Origin: Lachnospiraceae bacterium
Lineage (GTDB): Bacteria; Bacillota; Clostridia; Lachnospirales; Lachnospiraceae
Reading direction: 5' to 3'
Length of the DNA: 64,000 bases
Assembly: GCA_028693165.1 (NCBI GenBank)
Contig: JAQUVX010000005.1
Location: 124,001-188,000 of the forward strand
Part shown: positions 1-9,608 of the stretch, piece after piece
Layout: the number at the start of each line of letters is the position of its first letter
How positions within the stretch are numbered: position 1 is the stretch's first letter
The notes under the pieces: model-generated
The model's database searches: none
Seen by the model: the letters and a program-made list of their open reading frames with translations, nothing else
Told to the model about the DNA's origin: nothing
Program-made: the position numbers and the translations under genes

Positions 1-15
1 TTCATAAACTGTCAA

Positions 16-40
16 GGAGCGGAGTATAATCCTCCGCTCC
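16..40 (-). terminator. hairpin terminator after the diaminopentanoate-dehydrogenase-like gene
   Basis: A perfect 9-bp stem (GGAGCGGAG with CTCCGCTCC) and a 7-nt loop lie 17 bases past the stop of the gene on the minus strand. The T tract after it is poor, so it may be a weak intrinsic terminator or a 3' protective hairpin. Confidence 0.55.
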
Positions 41-56
41 CCCTTAGTAATGATGA

Positions 57-1094
57 TCAATCTTTTAAATACATCTGCATCGGATAGGACAAATATTCCA
101 GTGCATCCAGTTTTTCTACGGTAATGTAACCAGCCGGTGCATTGAGAATAGTCGGTATCCGGTTCACGATAGTAGCACAGGTATGCTCAACCGTAGCCGG
201 CTTTTTGACAAAGAACGTGGTATCCGGTTCTCCGATAATCTTCCAGTCGCACATATCTCCATCATCCGGACCATATACCTTGCCGATACACTGAGTCTCG
301 ATCACCGGTCCCTGGAATGTCTCGGTAGTGACAACCGCACTCATGCCGATACAGTTGCCCTTTGGAATCGTTGCCTCCAGTGTTGCTGAATACAAATCGC
401 TGTCATAGAAATATGGAACACATTTCTGTGTTTGTGATTTAATCGTCCATCCCATTTTATTGCAAAGTGCCTCATTGGAATTCCATACATAAGCTGGCTC
501 CAGGGTAGTCGGATGTGCAATTTTCTCTTCAAATTCTTCTGGTGTCATTCCTGCGCCATGAGCCTCTGCCAGTGCCAGACCATAATCCTCTACGTTGTAG
601 CTTACGGCACCCTCGATGCGGTCAATCCGATGCACACCGCCTGCCACGCAGCCAATCATATTAATCCAGTAAACATCCTGCATGCCCGCACCAACGATTG
701 TGCAGCCATTTTCCTTTGCCAGCAAATCCAGCTTATTGGTGATAGCAGAAGCAGTTGTCCATGGATAAATCGCCTCTTCACAGGTCGTCACTACACTGAT
801 TCCTCTTGCTGCACATTTCTCGAAATGCGGATAAACATCATCCATAAAACTAAACAGGGTTATAACTGCAATATCGGCATCACATTCATCCAGAACGGCA
901 TCTGCATCGTCACGAATGACCACGCCAAGCTTCCTGCCCAGACCTGCGAAATCCCCCACGTCCATTCCTACTACCTTGGGATTACAGTCGATTGCTCCTA
1001 CAATCTCCGCACCTTTTTCATACAGATAGCGAAGAATATATTTCGCCATCTTTCCACATCCATACTGCACCACTCTGATTTTTTCACAATTCAT
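57..1094 (-). CDS. 2,4-diaminopentanoate dehydrogenase-like NAD(P)-binding oxidoreductase
   Basis: This 345-aa cytoplasmic protein opens with a Rossmann strand and glycine-rich turn ([17 protein letters not shown], residues 8-24), followed by [11 protein letters not shown], the layout of dihydrodipicolinate-reductase-fold enzymes. Length and sequence flavour fit the Ord family, which oxidises 2,4-diaminopentanoate in anaerobic ornithine fermentation. The other genes of that pathway (oraS/oraE, ortA/ortB) are not nearby, so the exact substrate is open; a related amino-acid dehydrogenase is possible. The gene stands alone behind a promoter with a 19-bp spacer and follows a MerR-type regulator, so it is probably the regulator's target. 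An AAAGGGG-type Shine-Dalgarno lies close before the ATG at 1094. Confidence 0.7.
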   Translation of the reverse strand: MNCEKIRVVQYGCGKMAKYILRYLYEKGAEIVGAIDCNPKVVGMDVGDFAGLGRKLGVVIRDDADAVLDECDADIAVITLFSFMDDVYPHFEKCAARGISVVTTCEEAIYPWTTASAITNKLDLLAKENGCTIVGAGMQDVYWINMIGCVAGGVHRIDRIEGAVSYNVEDYGLALAEAHGAGMTPEEFEEKIAHPTTLEPAYVWNSNEALCNKMGWTIKSQTQKCVPYFYDSDLYSATLEATIPKGNCIGMSAVVTTETFQGPVIETQCIGKVYGPDDGDMCDWKIIGEPDTTFFVKKPATVEHTCATIVNRIPTILNAPAGYITVEKLDALEYLSYPMQMYLKD

Positions 1095-1146
1095 AATTCG
1101 TACCCCTTTCTACTATAAAAACGGCAACGGTTACTTTGATATTTAT

Positions 1147-1177
1147 AGTATAAAGCTTATAGGCACTATCAAGTCAA
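1147..1177 (-). promoter_or_regulatory. MerR-type promoter with 19-bp spacer
   Basis: On the minus strand TTGACT (1172-1177) and TATACT (1147-1152) are separated by exactly 19 bp, the over-long spacing that MerR-family activators correct. The spacer contains an imperfect inverted repeat (CTTGATAG ... CTATAAG). It lies between the MerR gene and the dehydrogenase gene and would drive the latter. The elements are seen directly; control by the adjacent MerR protein is inferred. Confidence 0.6.
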
Positions 1178-1201
1178 TTGGGCAATATTGACATTTCTTT
1201 G

Positions 1202-2038
1202 TCAATTTGATGGCATCTGAATTGGTACTTGTAGCCGTAAATACATCCCCCGCTCCTGTAAATTGGCGGGAAGCTCTGCGATCACTTCACAGATATAATC
1301 ACCAGAAATCTTGTAATGCCGCTCCTCTATCTCAACCAGAAGCCGGTTGATATATTCCTTTTCCTTTTCGAATTTGTCACAGTAAATGCACAGGTAGGTA
1401 TTGGATGGAATCGTCGTAATCAGCGTTTCATCCACATAGTCCTTATCGACAAGTACAAAGACCTCTGTGGAATAAAACTCCTGCCTGAGTAATTTGTCCT
1501 TGCGAAGAATCGTTCCTGCGTTGCAAAAATAGATTTGCGGCATATCCTCCCGAATCAGGGTCTCCTTCAAATCCCGCAGAATCTGTTCATAAACGTCGAT
1601 TTCATAATCATAAAAATTCACCTTGGAGTCCACCAGATACATCCGGCGTTTCGGGATATATTCTATCAGGATGGAACCATCCGGCGGCGCCGTCTCATAT
1701 CGCTCATAGCTTTCCAGGGTTCGCTCAATGGCACGTTTCTGATAATTCAGCTGTTTGATCTGCTTCTCAATGGACCGTTTATTCTCCTCTAAAATACGTT
1801 GAATCAGCGACAAATCGGTTTGCTTCATCTGCTGGCTGATTTCCTTTAGGGTCATTCCCAGAGACTTCATATATTGAATCATATCCAGTTGTGCACTTTG
1901 TCGTATGGTATAGTAGCGATAACCATTACTCGGCTCCCGATAGGCCGGAGACAGCAGACCCTCTTTGTCATATAACCTCAATGTCTGCTCTGATATCCGG
2001 TTCAATCGTGCCATCTGACCCACTGTCAATTTTTTCAA
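1202..2038 (-). CDS. MerR-family regulator with GyrI-like effector domain
   Basis: The 278-aa protein has an N-terminal winged-helix MerR domain (LTVGQMARLNRISEQTLRLYD, about residues 4-24), a long dimerising helix (about 75-115) and a C-terminal GyrI/AraC-effector-like region (about 120-278) like that of BmrR-type ligand sensors. Translation starts at TTG (2038-2036), supported by a strong AGGAGGGG at about 2044-2051. The gene has its own promoter overlapping a 25-bp dyad, suggesting autoregulation. The dehydrogenase gene follows with a MerR-type promoter between them, so the pair probably forms a metabolite-responsive unit. The ligand is unknown. Confidence 0.85.
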   Translation of the reverse strand: MKKLTVGQMARLNRISEQTLRLYDKEGLLSPAYREPSNGYRYYTIRQSAQLDMIQYMKSLGMTLKEISQQMKQTDLSLIQRILEENKRSIEKQIKQLNYQKRAIERTLESYERYETAPPDGSILIEYIPKRRMYLVDSKVNFYDYEIDVYEQILRDLKETLIREDMPQIYFCNAGTILRKDKLLRQEFYSTEVFVLVDKDYVDETLITTIPSNTYLCIYCDKFEKEKEYINRLLVEIEERHYKISGDYICEVIAELPANLQERGMYLRLQVPIQMPSN

Positions 2039-2072
2039 AATACCCCTCCTTGTCTTGTATTTCCCTAAAATA

Positions 2073-2109
2073 ATTATAACGAATAAACCTTATACTTGCA
2101 ATAAGGTTT
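2073..2109 (-). promoter_or_regulatory. promoter and dyad operator of the MerR gene
   Basis: Minus-strand TTGCAA (2096-2101) and TATAAT (2073-2078) are 17 bp apart. The -35 box sits inside a perfect inverted repeat AAACCTTA - 9 nt - TAAGGTTT (2085-2109). The perfect dyad over the -35 is a plausible binding site for the MerR protein it precedes. Confidence 0.7.
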
Positions 2110-2150
2110 TGTAGGGAAACCAGACTTTGGCGAAGTACAAACTGCTAATA

Positions 2151-2690
2151 TTATCCAATCACTCGAATCCGGTACGCAGTTGTCTGTGGAGGGATGCTGG
2201 CCGTCATAAAGTCTGCATGCTCCACACGCACCTGTGCACCAATCCACAAATCCCTGAGTCCAATCCGTCTTCCTGTCAAACCGATAATTTCCGCATTGGG
2301 CGCAAGATTAAAGCGAATCATGGGAGCCGTATTGCAGGAACAGATTGTGGTAATACTCTGGTTCTGAACATCAATTTGTATAATTCTTCCCACCGTTGTC
2401 TGAACAGCCCGCGGGCGGCTTACAATTTGAATCCAAAATGCCGTAGCCTGCGGCGGAATACTTCTTGTCATGGCGACAGAAAAAGCAGCGTGCACAGTCA
2501 TGCCCCGCTGCAATTCCCTTACCGTAACAATCGCTCCGTTTTCGGCTCTGATGATGGTATCTCGTGTGACAACTAATCGAACCGTCTGCCGCATCTGTCC
2601 CTGTTCTGCATACGATATTGTGACATAGCTCACATTGCCGTCTCTTGTAATTTCATCTATTACCGCATTCCAAGCATACATCTCGTTCAT
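2151..2690 (-). CDS. hypothetical protein with two tandem beta-rich repeats
   Basis: I do not recognise this ~179-aa protein. It has no signal peptide or membrane segment. Two halves of about 85-90 residues resemble one another: each ends in a version of MTxSIPPQxTAxxIxxV (about residues 95 and 165), and each has a V-V-x-x-x-T-I-I or I-x-x-N-A-E-I-I type strand midway, pointing to a duplicated beta-barrel or OB-like unit. The frame could start six bases earlier at GTG, but the ATG at 2690 fits the nearby AGG-type ribosome site better. It lies between the amidase gene and the MerR gene, with no operon link visible. Confidence 0.6.
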   Translation of the reverse strand: MNEMYAWNAVIDEITRDGNVSYVTISYAEQGQMRQTVRLVVTRDTIIRAENGAIVTVRELQRGMTVHAAFSVAMTRSIPPQATAFWIQIVSRPRAVQTTVGRIIQIDVQNQSITTICSCNTAPMIRFNLAPNAEIIGLTGRRIGLRDLWIGAQVRVEHADFMTASIPPQTTAYRIRVIG

Positions 2691-2781
2691 AAACACCTGT
2701 CATAGGATTGTTACTGTTAGATTATGTACGAATTTGGTTCTCTGCTACCGATTTTCACGTAGTCGTTATCGGCTGCCAAAA

Positions 2782-4059
2782 CTATTTCCCAAAAAACTGC
2801 TCCACGCCATCCGCCAGTCCATTCCCCAGCGTATCCAGCGTCGCCGCCGAATGATCCGACACCTTATCTCCCAGCTCGATATCCACCGACGGAACCGTAG
2901 AATAAGAAGTCTGGGTCAGATCCATCTCCATCTTGCCATTAGAGAAAATCTTCACGCCAGTACCCTTCAGTCCGGCGATCAGGCTGTCGCCCAGGGCATG
3001 ATGCTCCTGCCAGTGAGAAGCCACCGGCTCCATGCTGCGGTAAGAAGAAACATTCGGAACGCTCATGTAAAAAGCGCCCTTGTTGCTGGTGGTTGAATCC
3101 CAGTGCAGCGCGATATGGCAGTCCGCCAGATTGTTCGCAAGCACCGTCCGCGCGATGTTGTCAAGCTGCACATCATCGCTCTCACGGATCATCAGCACAT
3201 CGTATCCGCGCGCGATCAGCTTGTCCTTCAGCACTTTGGCGAGTGCCAGCGTCACCTTCGCCTCGCCCGTGCCGTCCGCAAACTGCATGCCGCCGGAGAC
3301 TGCCACGGCTGAGGTCGCTCCCGCACCTGTCGTACCGCCGGTCACCTTCGGTGTCCCATCCGGGTGACACTGCGTCTTCACGCTGCCGCCGCCACTCGTT
3401 CCATGACCTGCATTGACACAGACCACTTTCCCCTTGCGGTTTGCGCTTTCGCTGCGGTAGAGCACCGCCTTTCCGCTGTTGATCTTGGAAAATCCCGCAT
3501 ACTTCCAGTCTGCATTCAGGCCAACCTCACTGCTGCCAGACCTGATTTCATCCGTGTGAGCCGCTGCGGTCGTCTCCTGCACCTGCGGCTTTGTCGTGGT
3601 CAAATACTGCGAGGACACGTAACACACCTGTCCGTTATACACCACCCGGCTCCAGGAATCACTGTAGCCGGTCCGCTGAAGCTCCTGTCCCCCGGTTACC
3701 TTTGTCACGACCTCGGCACCCGGCTGCGGTGCTGTGCGTACATTTAAGTCTGTCGCATTCACATAGACTGTCTCGTTCCGCTCCTCCATGTTCGGAGCTG
3801 TCTCGGTGGTAAGCTCCGCCTTTACCGCGCTGCTCTCCGCGGTCTTTCCGACCGTATTGATCCCGTCTACCGTATCGCGGCACTGACTTGGATCTGCCTT
3901 GTCCCCTGACGTTCCAAACGCCTGTGCGCCATTCGCTGCAGTTTCCACCACCGCGCTGGTCTCCGGCACATCCACCTTCTCATATGTTCCCGAATGACAT
4001 GCGCTCATCGTCACGGCCATCGCCGCTGCCATGCCAAACATCCTGATCTTCTTTCTCAT
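2782..4059 (-). CDS. N-acetylmuramoyl-L-alanine amidase lipoprotein with SH3 domain
   Basis: This 425-aa exported cell-wall hydrolase starts with a lipoprotein signal ([21 protein letters not shown], lipobox Cys about 21). A low-complexity linker leads to a bacterial SH3 domain (about residues 97-153, [18 protein letters not shown]), then an amidase_3 catalytic domain (about 210-425). Candidate zinc ligands are the His in [11 protein letters not shown], the Glu in GTGEAKVTL and the His in CHIALHWDS. It would cleave the amide bond between muramic acid and the stem peptide. The start codon overlaps the mnmA stop by 4 bp, so it is the last gene of the iscS-iscU-mnmA operon. Confidence 0.88.
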   Translation of the reverse strand: MRKKIRMFGMAAAMAVTMSACHSGTYEKVDVPETSAVVETAANGAQAFGTSGDKADPSQCRDTVDGINTVGKTAESSAVKAELTTETAPNMEERNETVYVNATDLNVRTAPQPGAEVVTKVTGGQELQRTGYSDSWSRVVYNGQVCYVSSQYLTTTKPQVQETTAAAHTDEIRSGSSEVGLNADWKYAGFSKINSGKAVLYRSESANRKGKVVCVNAGHGTSGGGSVKTQCHPDGTPKVTGGTTGAGATSAVAVSGGMQFADGTGEAKVTLALAKVLKDKLIARGYDVLMIRESDDVQLDNIARTVLANNLADCHIALHWDSTTSNKGAFYMSVPNVSSYRSMEPVASHWQEHHALGDSLIAGLKGTGVKIFSNGKMEMDLTQTSYSTVPSVDIELGDKVSDHSAATLDTLGNGLADGVEQFFGK

Positions 4060-5162
4060 CGAATCGTCCCTCCGCCCGCTACATAATCTCCATCATAGAA
4101 CACGACTGCCTGACCCGGCGTCACCGCCCGAACCTGTTCCAGGAACCGGCATTCCACCTGATCCTCGCCAATCTCTCTTATGATACAGGGCGCTCCCCTG
4201 TGACTGTAACGGATCTTTGCCATGACCTGCATCTCACTTCCATGCAGACCGTCAATCGCCATCCAGTTCAGTCTATCACAAACCAGAGTATCCGTAAATA
4301 CATCTTCTCCGTCACCGATCACAACTTCATTCGTTTCCGGGCGAAGCTCCACGACAAACACCGGCCGGCCCATGGCAAGATTCAGGCCCTTGCGCTGCCC
4401 CACCGTATAATGCGTGATTCCCTCATGCCTGCCGATCACGTTGCCGTCCAGATCCACGAAATTGCCCGGCCCCGGAACCGTCTCGGTATTTTCTTCAATG
4501 AACTTTGCATAATCATGATCCGGAATAAAGCAGATCTCCTGGCTGTCCGCCTTGTGCGCCACCTGGAGATTCAGTTCCTCCGCCATCCTGCGGATCTCAT
4601 CCTTGGTATATTCTCCCACCGGCATCAGCGTGTGCGCCAGCTGCTCCTGGGTCAGATTGTAAAGCGCATACGTCTGATCCTTGGCCGCGGTCGCCGACTT
4701 TTTCAGCGCATAGCGCCCATTGGGAAGCTGCTCAACCCGTGCATAATGTCCTGTGGCAATGTAATCCGCCCCGATATCCAGACTGCGTTTCAAAAGTGAT
4801 TCCCACTTCACATAACGGTTGCAGGCAATGCAGGGATTCGGAGTTCTTCCGTGCAGATATTCGTCCACGAAATAATCCATCACGTTCGCCTTAAATTCCT
4901 GTTTGAAATTCATCACATAATAAGGAATCTCCAGCTGCCACGCCACCCGTCTGGCATCGTCCACCGCGCTCAGTCCGCAGCATCCGCCGTTCTCCTGCTG
5001 CGCCAGCTCCTCCTCGTCCTGCCATATCTGCATGGTCACGCCGATCACGTCGTAGCCCTGCTGCTTCAAAAGCCAGGCGGCCACCGAAGAATCGACGCCG
5101 CCTGACATACCCACTACTACTTTTTTATTGTTTTCTGTCTGTTCCTGCTTCAACTGACTCAA
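4056..5162 (-). CDS. mnmA: tRNA-specific 2-thiouridylase MnmA
   Basis: This 368-aa enzyme puts sulfur on U34 of Lys, Glu and Gln tRNAs, using ATP and persulfide sulfur from a cysteine desulfurase. The PP-loop GMSGGVDSS is at residues 18-26. The two catalytic cysteines are in [13 protein letters not shown] and [12 protein letters not shown]. Length is usual for the family. It sits in a tight operon after iscS and iscU (4-bp overlap with iscU), which supply the sulfur, and overlaps the amidase gene by 4 bp. Confidence 0.97.
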   Translation of the reverse strand: MSQLKQEQTENNKKVVVGMSGGVDSSVAAWLLKQQGYDVIGVTMQIWQDEEELAQQENGGCCGLSAVDDARRVAWQLEIPYYVMNFKQEFKANVMDYFVDEYLHGRTPNPCIACNRYVKWESLLKRSLDIGADYIATGHYARVEQLPNGRYALKKSATAAKDQTYALYNLTQEQLAHTLMPVGEYTKDEIRRMAEELNLQVAHKADSQEICFIPDHDYAKFIEENTETVPGPGNFVDLDGNVIGRHEGITHYTVGQRKGLNLAMGRPVFVVELRPETNEVVIGDGEDVFTDTLVCDRLNWMAIDGLHGSEMQVMAKIRYSHRGAPCIIREIGEDQVECRFLEQVRAVTPGQAVVFYDGDYVAGGGTIR

Positions 5163-5602
5163 TATGCATCTTCCTCTTCTGCCTCGTGCTCGCTGATATC
5201 GCTCTTCGGCTGCACAAGTCCATCAATCTCAATCCCGTTCTTCTGCGCATAATCCCACAGCGCCGCGTGGATCGCTTCCTCTGCTAACAAAGAACAGTGT
5301 ACCTTAACTGGTGGCAATCCGTCAAGTGCTTCCATCACCGCTTTGTTGGTTACGGCCATGGCCTCCTGCACCTTCTTGCCCTTGACCAGCTCCGTCGCCA
5401 TGCTGCTGGTCGCAACCGCCGCACCGCAGCCAAAGGTCTTGAACTTCACATCCCGGATAATCTGATTTTCGTCAATGTCCAGATAAATGCGCATGATATC
5501 GCCGCACTTCGCATTCCCAACCGTACCCACGCCACTCGCATTCTCAATCTCACCCACATTTCTCGGGTGCTCAAAATGATCCATCACTTTCTCTGTATAC
5601 AT
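5159..5602 (-). CDS. iscU: NifU/IscU-like iron-sulfur scaffold protein
   Basis: The ~147-aa protein is a scaffold for assembling Fe-S clusters or relaying sulfur. It shows the three conserved cysteines of the family in [16 protein letters not shown] and KVHCSLLA, and the typical opening [20 protein letters not shown] choose the ATG at 5602 because AAGGAG sits about 10 bases before it but abuts the alternative ATG at 5611. It follows iscS and overlaps mnmA by 4 bp, so persulfide from IscS can feed both. The acidic tail (HEAEEEDAY) is unusual but short. Confidence 0.94.
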   Translation of the reverse strand: MYTEKVMDHFEHPRNVGEIENASGVGTVGNAKCGDIMRIYLDIDENQIIRDVKFKTFGCGAAVATSSMATELVKGKKVQEAMAVTNKAVMEALDGLPPVKVHCSLLAEEAIHAALWDYAQKNGIEIDGLVQPKSDISEHEAEEEDAY

Positions 5603-5637
5603 AATTTTCATTCTCCTTGTTTTTCTGATACGTCTAT

Positions 5638-6822
5638 TTATTTTCCCTGTTTTTTTATAAAATCCTCGTACAGCGGCGACATCCCTCTCAGCCGGTCAAG
5701 AATCGCCTTGATGGTCTCCACCACGAAATCCATCTCTTCCTTCGTGTTCTCCTCACTCAGCGTCAGCCGCAGAGATCCGTGTGCGATCTCGTGAGGCAAA
5801 CCGATGGCAAGCAGCACGTGGGACGGGTCAAGCGATCCAGAGGTGCAGGCCGAACCGCTGGAACCGCAGATACCCTTGCCGTCCAGCATGATCAGCAGCG
5901 ATTCACCCTCCACAAACTGGAAGGAAAAATTTGCATTGTTCGGCAGACGGTTGGTGCGGTGTCCGTTGATCCGCGTATACGGAATCTCCGCCATCACACG
6001 ATCCATGAGATAATCCCGCAGCTCCGCCTCATGCTTCGCGCGCGTCTCCAGTGTCGCCATGGCGATCTCGGCCGCTTTGCCAAAGCCTACGATTCCCGGC
6101 ACATTCTCCGTGCCTGCACGCCGTTTGCGCTCCTGCGCGCCGCCATGGACAAAGGAGCGAATCTTGACGCCGGTGCGGATATAGCAGAATCCAATCCCCT
6201 TCGGTCCGTTGATCTTGTGGCCGCTGGCGCTCATCATATCGATGTGGTATTCGTCTACGTTGATCGGCAGATGTCCATACGCCTGAACCGCATCCGTGTG
6301 GAAGAGGATGCCGTGCTCTTTTGCAATCTCCCCGATCTCTTTGATTGGCTGAATGGTTCCGATCTCATTGTTTGCAAACATCACAGAGATCAGAATGGTG
6401 GTCGGACGAATGGCCTTCTTGAGTTCATCCAGCTTCAGCACGCCGTTCTCGTCCACGTCCACATACGTCACTTCGAATCCATGCTGCTCCAGATACGCGC
6501 AGGTGTGCAGGATCGCATGGTGTTCAATCTTGCTGGTAATAATATGGTTGCCTTTCTCTTTATACGCATCCGCAGTGGCCTTCAGCGCCCAGTTGTCTGA
6601 CTCGCTGCCGCCGCCGGTAAAATAGATTTCATTCGTCTTCGCCCCGATCGAAGCTGCAATCGTCTCCCGTGCCTGTGCCACCGCCTGCTTCGCCGGGTTC
6701 GAGAATTCGTAGACGGAGGACGGATTTCCATACAGCTCTGTGAAGTACGGAAGCATGGCCTCCACGACCTCCGGCCGGGTCTTTGTTGTTGCCGCATTAT
6801 CCAGATAAATCAACTTTTTCAT
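5638..6822 (-). CDS. iscS: cysteine desulfurase (NifS/IscS)
   Basis: This 394-aa PLP enzyme removes sulfur from cysteine to give alanine and an enzyme persulfide. The PLP lysine is K203 in SASGHKINGPKG. Cofactor-site residues D177 and Q180 sit in FHTDAVQAYG, and the sulfur-accepting cysteine is C326 in CGSSGSACTSGSLDPSHVL. It heads a four-gene operon with iscU, mnmA and the amidase gene, behind a good sigma-A promoter. No iscR/Rrf2 repressor gene is adjacent. Confidence 0.97.
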   Translation of the reverse strand: MKKLIYLDNAATTKTRPEVVEAMLPYFTELYGNPSSVYEFSNPAKQAVAQARETIAASIGAKTNEIYFTGGGSESDNWALKATADAYKEKGNHIITSKIEHHAILHTCAYLEQHGFEVTYVDVDENGVLKLDELKKAIRPTTILISVMFANNEIGTIQPIKEIGEIAKEHGILFHTDAVQAYGHLPINVDEYHIDMMSASGHKINGPKGIGFCYIRTGVKIRSFVHGGAQERKRRAGTENVPGIVGFGKAAEIAMATLETRAKHEAELRDYLMDRVMAEIPYTRINGHRTNRLPNNANFSFQFVEGESLLIMLDGKGICGSSGSACTSGSLDPSHVLLAIGLPHEIAHGSLRLTLSEENTKEEMDFVVETIKAILDRLRGMSPLYEDFIKKQGK

Positions 6823-6866
6823 ATATTAAATCCACCTTTCCAGGAATATTTTATTTCGATATCTGC

Positions 6867-6895
6867 ATTGTAGCACTTATTTCCTAGTATTTCAA
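6867..6895 (-). promoter_or_regulatory. sigma-A promoter of the iscS operon
   Basis: Minus-strand TTGAAA (6890-6895), a 17-bp spacer and TACAAT (6867-6872), about 45 bases before the iscS ATG. A GGAAAGGTGG ribosome site follows. The region to 7004 also carries the leader of the divergent SpoVB-like gene. Confidence 0.8.
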
Positions 6896-7004
6896 TAGGG
6901 ATTGAGTTTCTTTTTCATTAAATTTTATTTTTTCCCTGTCTCCCGGTAATATTCACCGCCGCAGCTTCTATACTTATAATAATATCCCCGCCCGCGGAGT
7001 CCTC

Positions 7005-8537
7005 ATGAACCTGCCTTTCCACTTAACCCCCGGCAAACGCGCATTTCTGACCGGCACCCTGCTGCTGACCGCTACCGGCTTCGCCTGCCGTGTCCTCGGC
7101 TTTTTCTATCGCATTTTCCTCTCCCGCACCATCGGTGCAGAGGGCCTTGGCATCTACAACATGGTGCATCCCATCTTCGGAATCTGTTTCGCACTGTGCG
7201 CAGGTTCCATCCAGACCGCCCTGTCGCAGTATATCGCCTCCCATGCCGCGCGGGGCCGCAGCATTTTCCGCACCGGCCTTATGCTGTCGATGAGTCTTTC
7301 CTTTGTGCTGGCCTTTCTCATCTGCCGCCACGCACCGTTTCTCGCCGCCCGCGTCCTGATGGAGCCGCAGTGCGCCCCGTACCTTCCCATCATGGGGATT
7401 TCCGTCCCCTTTGCCGCGCTCCACGCCTGCATCAACGGTTACTATTATGGTATGCAGAAATCCCACGTTCCGGCCTTCTCCCAGATTACCGAGCAGATCA
7501 TCCGCATGACGCTGGTCTTCTTGCTGGCAGATGCATGGATCTCTGCCGGAAAAGAGATCACCGTGCAGCTTGCGGTGCTCGGACATCTGATGGGTGAAAT
7601 CGCATCGGCGGCGTTTACCCTGATCTGCCTGTACGTGATTCCGCCGCAGCGATGCCGTGGTCTGAAGCCGGACGGCGCTCCTGTGCTTGACACCACGCTT
7701 CCACTGCTGACCCTCGCGCTTCCGCTGATGGGCAATCGTCTCGTCCTGAACCTGCTCGCAAGCGCCGAAGCCATCTGGATTCCCAACCGCCTGCAGGCAT
7801 CCGGACTGTCCGCCTCGGAAGCCTTTTCCGTCTACGGTGTCCTCACAGGTATGGCGCTTCCCTTCATCCTCTTTCCCTCCGCCATCACCAATTCGATGGC
7901 GGTTCTGCTGCTGCCCAGCGTGGCACAGGCGCAGGCAGAGGGCCGAAAAGGCCGTATCGCAGAAAGCATTGCTCTCTCTCTGCGCTACAGCCTTTATATG
8001 GGAATTCTTTGTATCGGAATCTTCGTACTCTTCGGCAATGCCCTCGGCACCAGTGTGTTCCACGACAGCTCAGCCGGTCACTATATCCGGATTCTCGCCT
8101 GGCTCTGTCCGTTTCTGTATCTGGCAACCACGCTGGGCAGCATCTTAAATGGACTCGGCCGCACACGCACCACCTTTTTGCAGAACACCGCCGCCCTGCT
8201 GCTGCGAATCGTCTTTGTGCTGGTCGGAATTCCGCGGTACGGCATCCTTGCCTATCTCTGGGGGATGCTGGTCAGCGAGCTTTTTCTGGCGCTCCTGCAC
8301 CTGTGGTCTCTGCGCCGCAGAATCTGCTTTTCCTGGAATGCCTGGGAAATGCTGGTCAAGCCCATCCTGCTTTTGCTGATCTCCATCGGCATCCACCATT
8401 TCACGTCCGGCTTCTTCCCGGTTTTCGCCGGGATGCCGACTTTTCTCGTGACATCGCTCCATATCCTTCTGATCTGCTTCTGCTACGGGGGACTTCTTTT
8501 GCTGTTTCATTTTGGAAAAGCACAGCGTGTCTCGTAG
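7005..8537 (+). CDS. SpoVB/MurJ-like polysaccharide flippase (MOP superfamily)
   Basis: The 510-aa integral membrane protein has about 12-14 hydrophobic segments through its whole length and opens with FLTGTLLLTATGFACRVLGFFYRIFLSRTIGAEGLGIYN, the hallmark of the SpoVB/MATE-like polysaccharide exporter group. Relatives move lipid-linked peptidoglycan precursors, for example for the spore cortex. A GGAG six bases before the ATG at 7005 supports the start. It is divergent from the iscS operon and convergent with the DUF5684 gene. It could be SpoVB itself or a paralogue, so I give no symbol. Confidence 0.85.
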   Translation: MNLPFHLTPGKRAFLTGTLLLTATGFACRVLGFFYRIFLSRTIGAEGLGIYNMVHPIFGICFALCAGSIQTALSQYIASHAARGRSIFRTGLMLSMSLSFVLAFLICRHAPFLAARVLMEPQCAPYLPIMGISVPFAALHACINGYYYGMQKSHVPAFSQITEQIIRMTLVFLLADAWISAGKEITVQLAVLGHLMGEIASAAFTLICLYVIPPQRCRGLKPDGAPVLDTTLPLLTLALPLMGNRLVLNLLASAEAIWIPNRLQASGLSASEAFSVYGVLTGMALPFILFPSAITNSMAVLLLPSVAQAQAEGRKGRIAESIALSLRYSLYMGILCIGIFVLFGNALGTSVFHDSSAGHYIRILAWLCPFLYLATTLGSILNGLGRTRTTFLQNTAALLLRIVFVLVGIPRYGILAYLWGMLVSELFLALLHLWSLRRRICFSWNAWEMLVKPILLLLISIGIHHFTSGFFPVFAGMPTFLVTSLHILLICFCYGGLLLLFHFGKAQRVS

Positions 8538-8565
8538 CATCCATACGCTTTAACGGCGCAGGTGA

Positions 8566-9021
8566 TTATGACTGGTTGCCGACATACTCGGACTTGCCAA
8601 GGCCAAGAATCAGAATGAAAAGCGGATTTAAGATCAGCAGGCCGAAGGCAAACCCCATTCCCTTGCCAAACGCTTTGCTTAACTTGACGCAAAATTTAAC
8701 ATTGATGACAATACTGATGATCAGCAGTGCAAGCGCAATAAAGATCATAACCGGGCTGCCGTTTGTCTCCTCATAATAAGCATTCAGACCAGAAGCAGCA
8801 CAGCCGGTAATCAGACTGATCCAGAAAAACATAGGGTTCCACGCAATTTTATAAGAAATGTAACCACTGTAAAACGGGATGATGGACTTCCATCCGGCTT
8901 CTCCTGCCTTGTCAAAGATCTTCCAGTTGGCAACAACCTGTAAAACCCACCATATACAGCTAGCCAAAAGGTATGTAGCACCTGCCCCTACCAATAATGC
9001 CAAAATCATATTTTCACTCAT
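8566..9021 (-). CDS. DUF5684 family membrane protein
   Basis: This 151-aa protein has four hydrophobic segments (about residues 5-27, 60-75, 90-108 and 120-140). After the first comes the conserved GEAGWKSIIPFYSGYISYKI, typical of DUF5684 proteins, whose function is unknown. The ATG at 9021 has AGGAGG at 7-bp spacing; an ATG six bases earlier is too close to it. It has its own promoter about 125 bases upstream and is convergent with the SpoVB-like gene. Confidence 0.8.
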   Translation of the reverse strand: MSENMILALLVGAGATYLLASCIWWVLQVVANWKIFDKAGEAGWKSIIPFYSGYISYKIAWNPMFFWISLITGCAASGLNAYYEETNGSPVMIFIALALLIISIVINVKFCVKLSKAFGKGMGFAFGLLILNPLFILILGLGKSEYVGNQS

Positions 9022-9145
9022 ATTCATTCCTCCTAAAATTTAAAACCGCAAGATACTTTGATTTGTTTCGGGTAAGGCCAAACGTCTTCTCTTCTTGTTG
9101 GAATATCGTCATGCTCCTTTCCGAATGTCACTGGCCTACTGGATT

Positions 9146-9174
9146 AGTTTACCATTTTCTTTTTTTCTTGTCAA
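9146..9174 (-). promoter_or_regulatory. promoter of the DUF5684 gene
   Basis: Minus-strand TTGACA (9169-9174), 17-bp A-rich spacer, TAAACT (9146-9151). It lies about 125 bases before the gene, leaving a long leader in which I see nothing else. Confidence 0.65.
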
Positions 9175-9226
9175 ATTTTGTTTCTTTCATTTTGACCGTA
9201 TTCGAGTTCTCCTTATCTGTCATTTG

Positions 9227-9595
9227 TCATGAGCACCCGGAAAGTTTATCGATAGCGCAAGAAGCATCTGGCTGGAAGAAAATGTCTTTTCCTCTATTGC
9301 TTTCATACATAAAATCGTTTAAGGGTTTGCTTGTATACTTTGAAAAATCTCCATAGACTGCAAATCTCACACCATAGTTGATAAATTTTTGTAATATCTC
9401 TCCGGCCAGACAGGTACTTAAAATAAAGAAATCATCTGTAATGGCATTTTTGTTTATGGCAATATTTGTGCAGTCTGTTTCATACTTTACCGTCATAATG
9501 AAGTCAAGAGCGGACTGCACATCTGTAATGAGCGGTTCGTCACTGGTTACGACTGCGATATTTACATTATTTTTTCTTACAACTTCTGTCTTCAT
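9227..9595 (-). CDS. DUF4180 domain protein
   Basis: This 122-aa soluble protein matches the DUF4180 layout: an N-terminal strand (VNIAVVTSDEPLITDVQSALDF) and a later GVRFAVYGDFSKYTSKPLNDFMYESNRG. Function is unknown, though the family is often paired with TetR regulators, as here. The ATG at 9595 is preceded by AGGAGG at a good distance. The frame runs 33 bases further upstream but that would overlap the TetR stop. It is co-transcribed with the TetR gene (13-bp gap). Confidence 0.82.
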   Translation of the reverse strand: MKTEVVRKNNVNIAVVTSDEPLITDVQSALDFIMTVKYETDCTNIAINKNAITDDFFILSTCLAGEILQKFINYGVRFAVYGDFSKYTSKPLNDFMYESNRGKDIFFQPDASCAIDKLSGCS

Positions 9596-9608
9596 ATTCT
9601 GCCTCCTG

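Noticed and set aside
1189-1208. TTGACA aagaaa TGTCAA inverted repeat over the MerR stop
   Set aside because: Short AT-rich stem without T tract; could not be told apart from chance in this region.
5779-6600. Plus-strand frame opposite iscS (273 codons)
   Set aside because: Shadow of a well-conserved gene; no ribosome site or family features.
7023-8063. Long minus-strand open frame opposite the SpoVB-like gene (346 codons)
   Set aside because: It is the shadow of a high-GC membrane protein gene; its translation is low-complexity Gln/Gly/His-rich with no fold or ribosome site.
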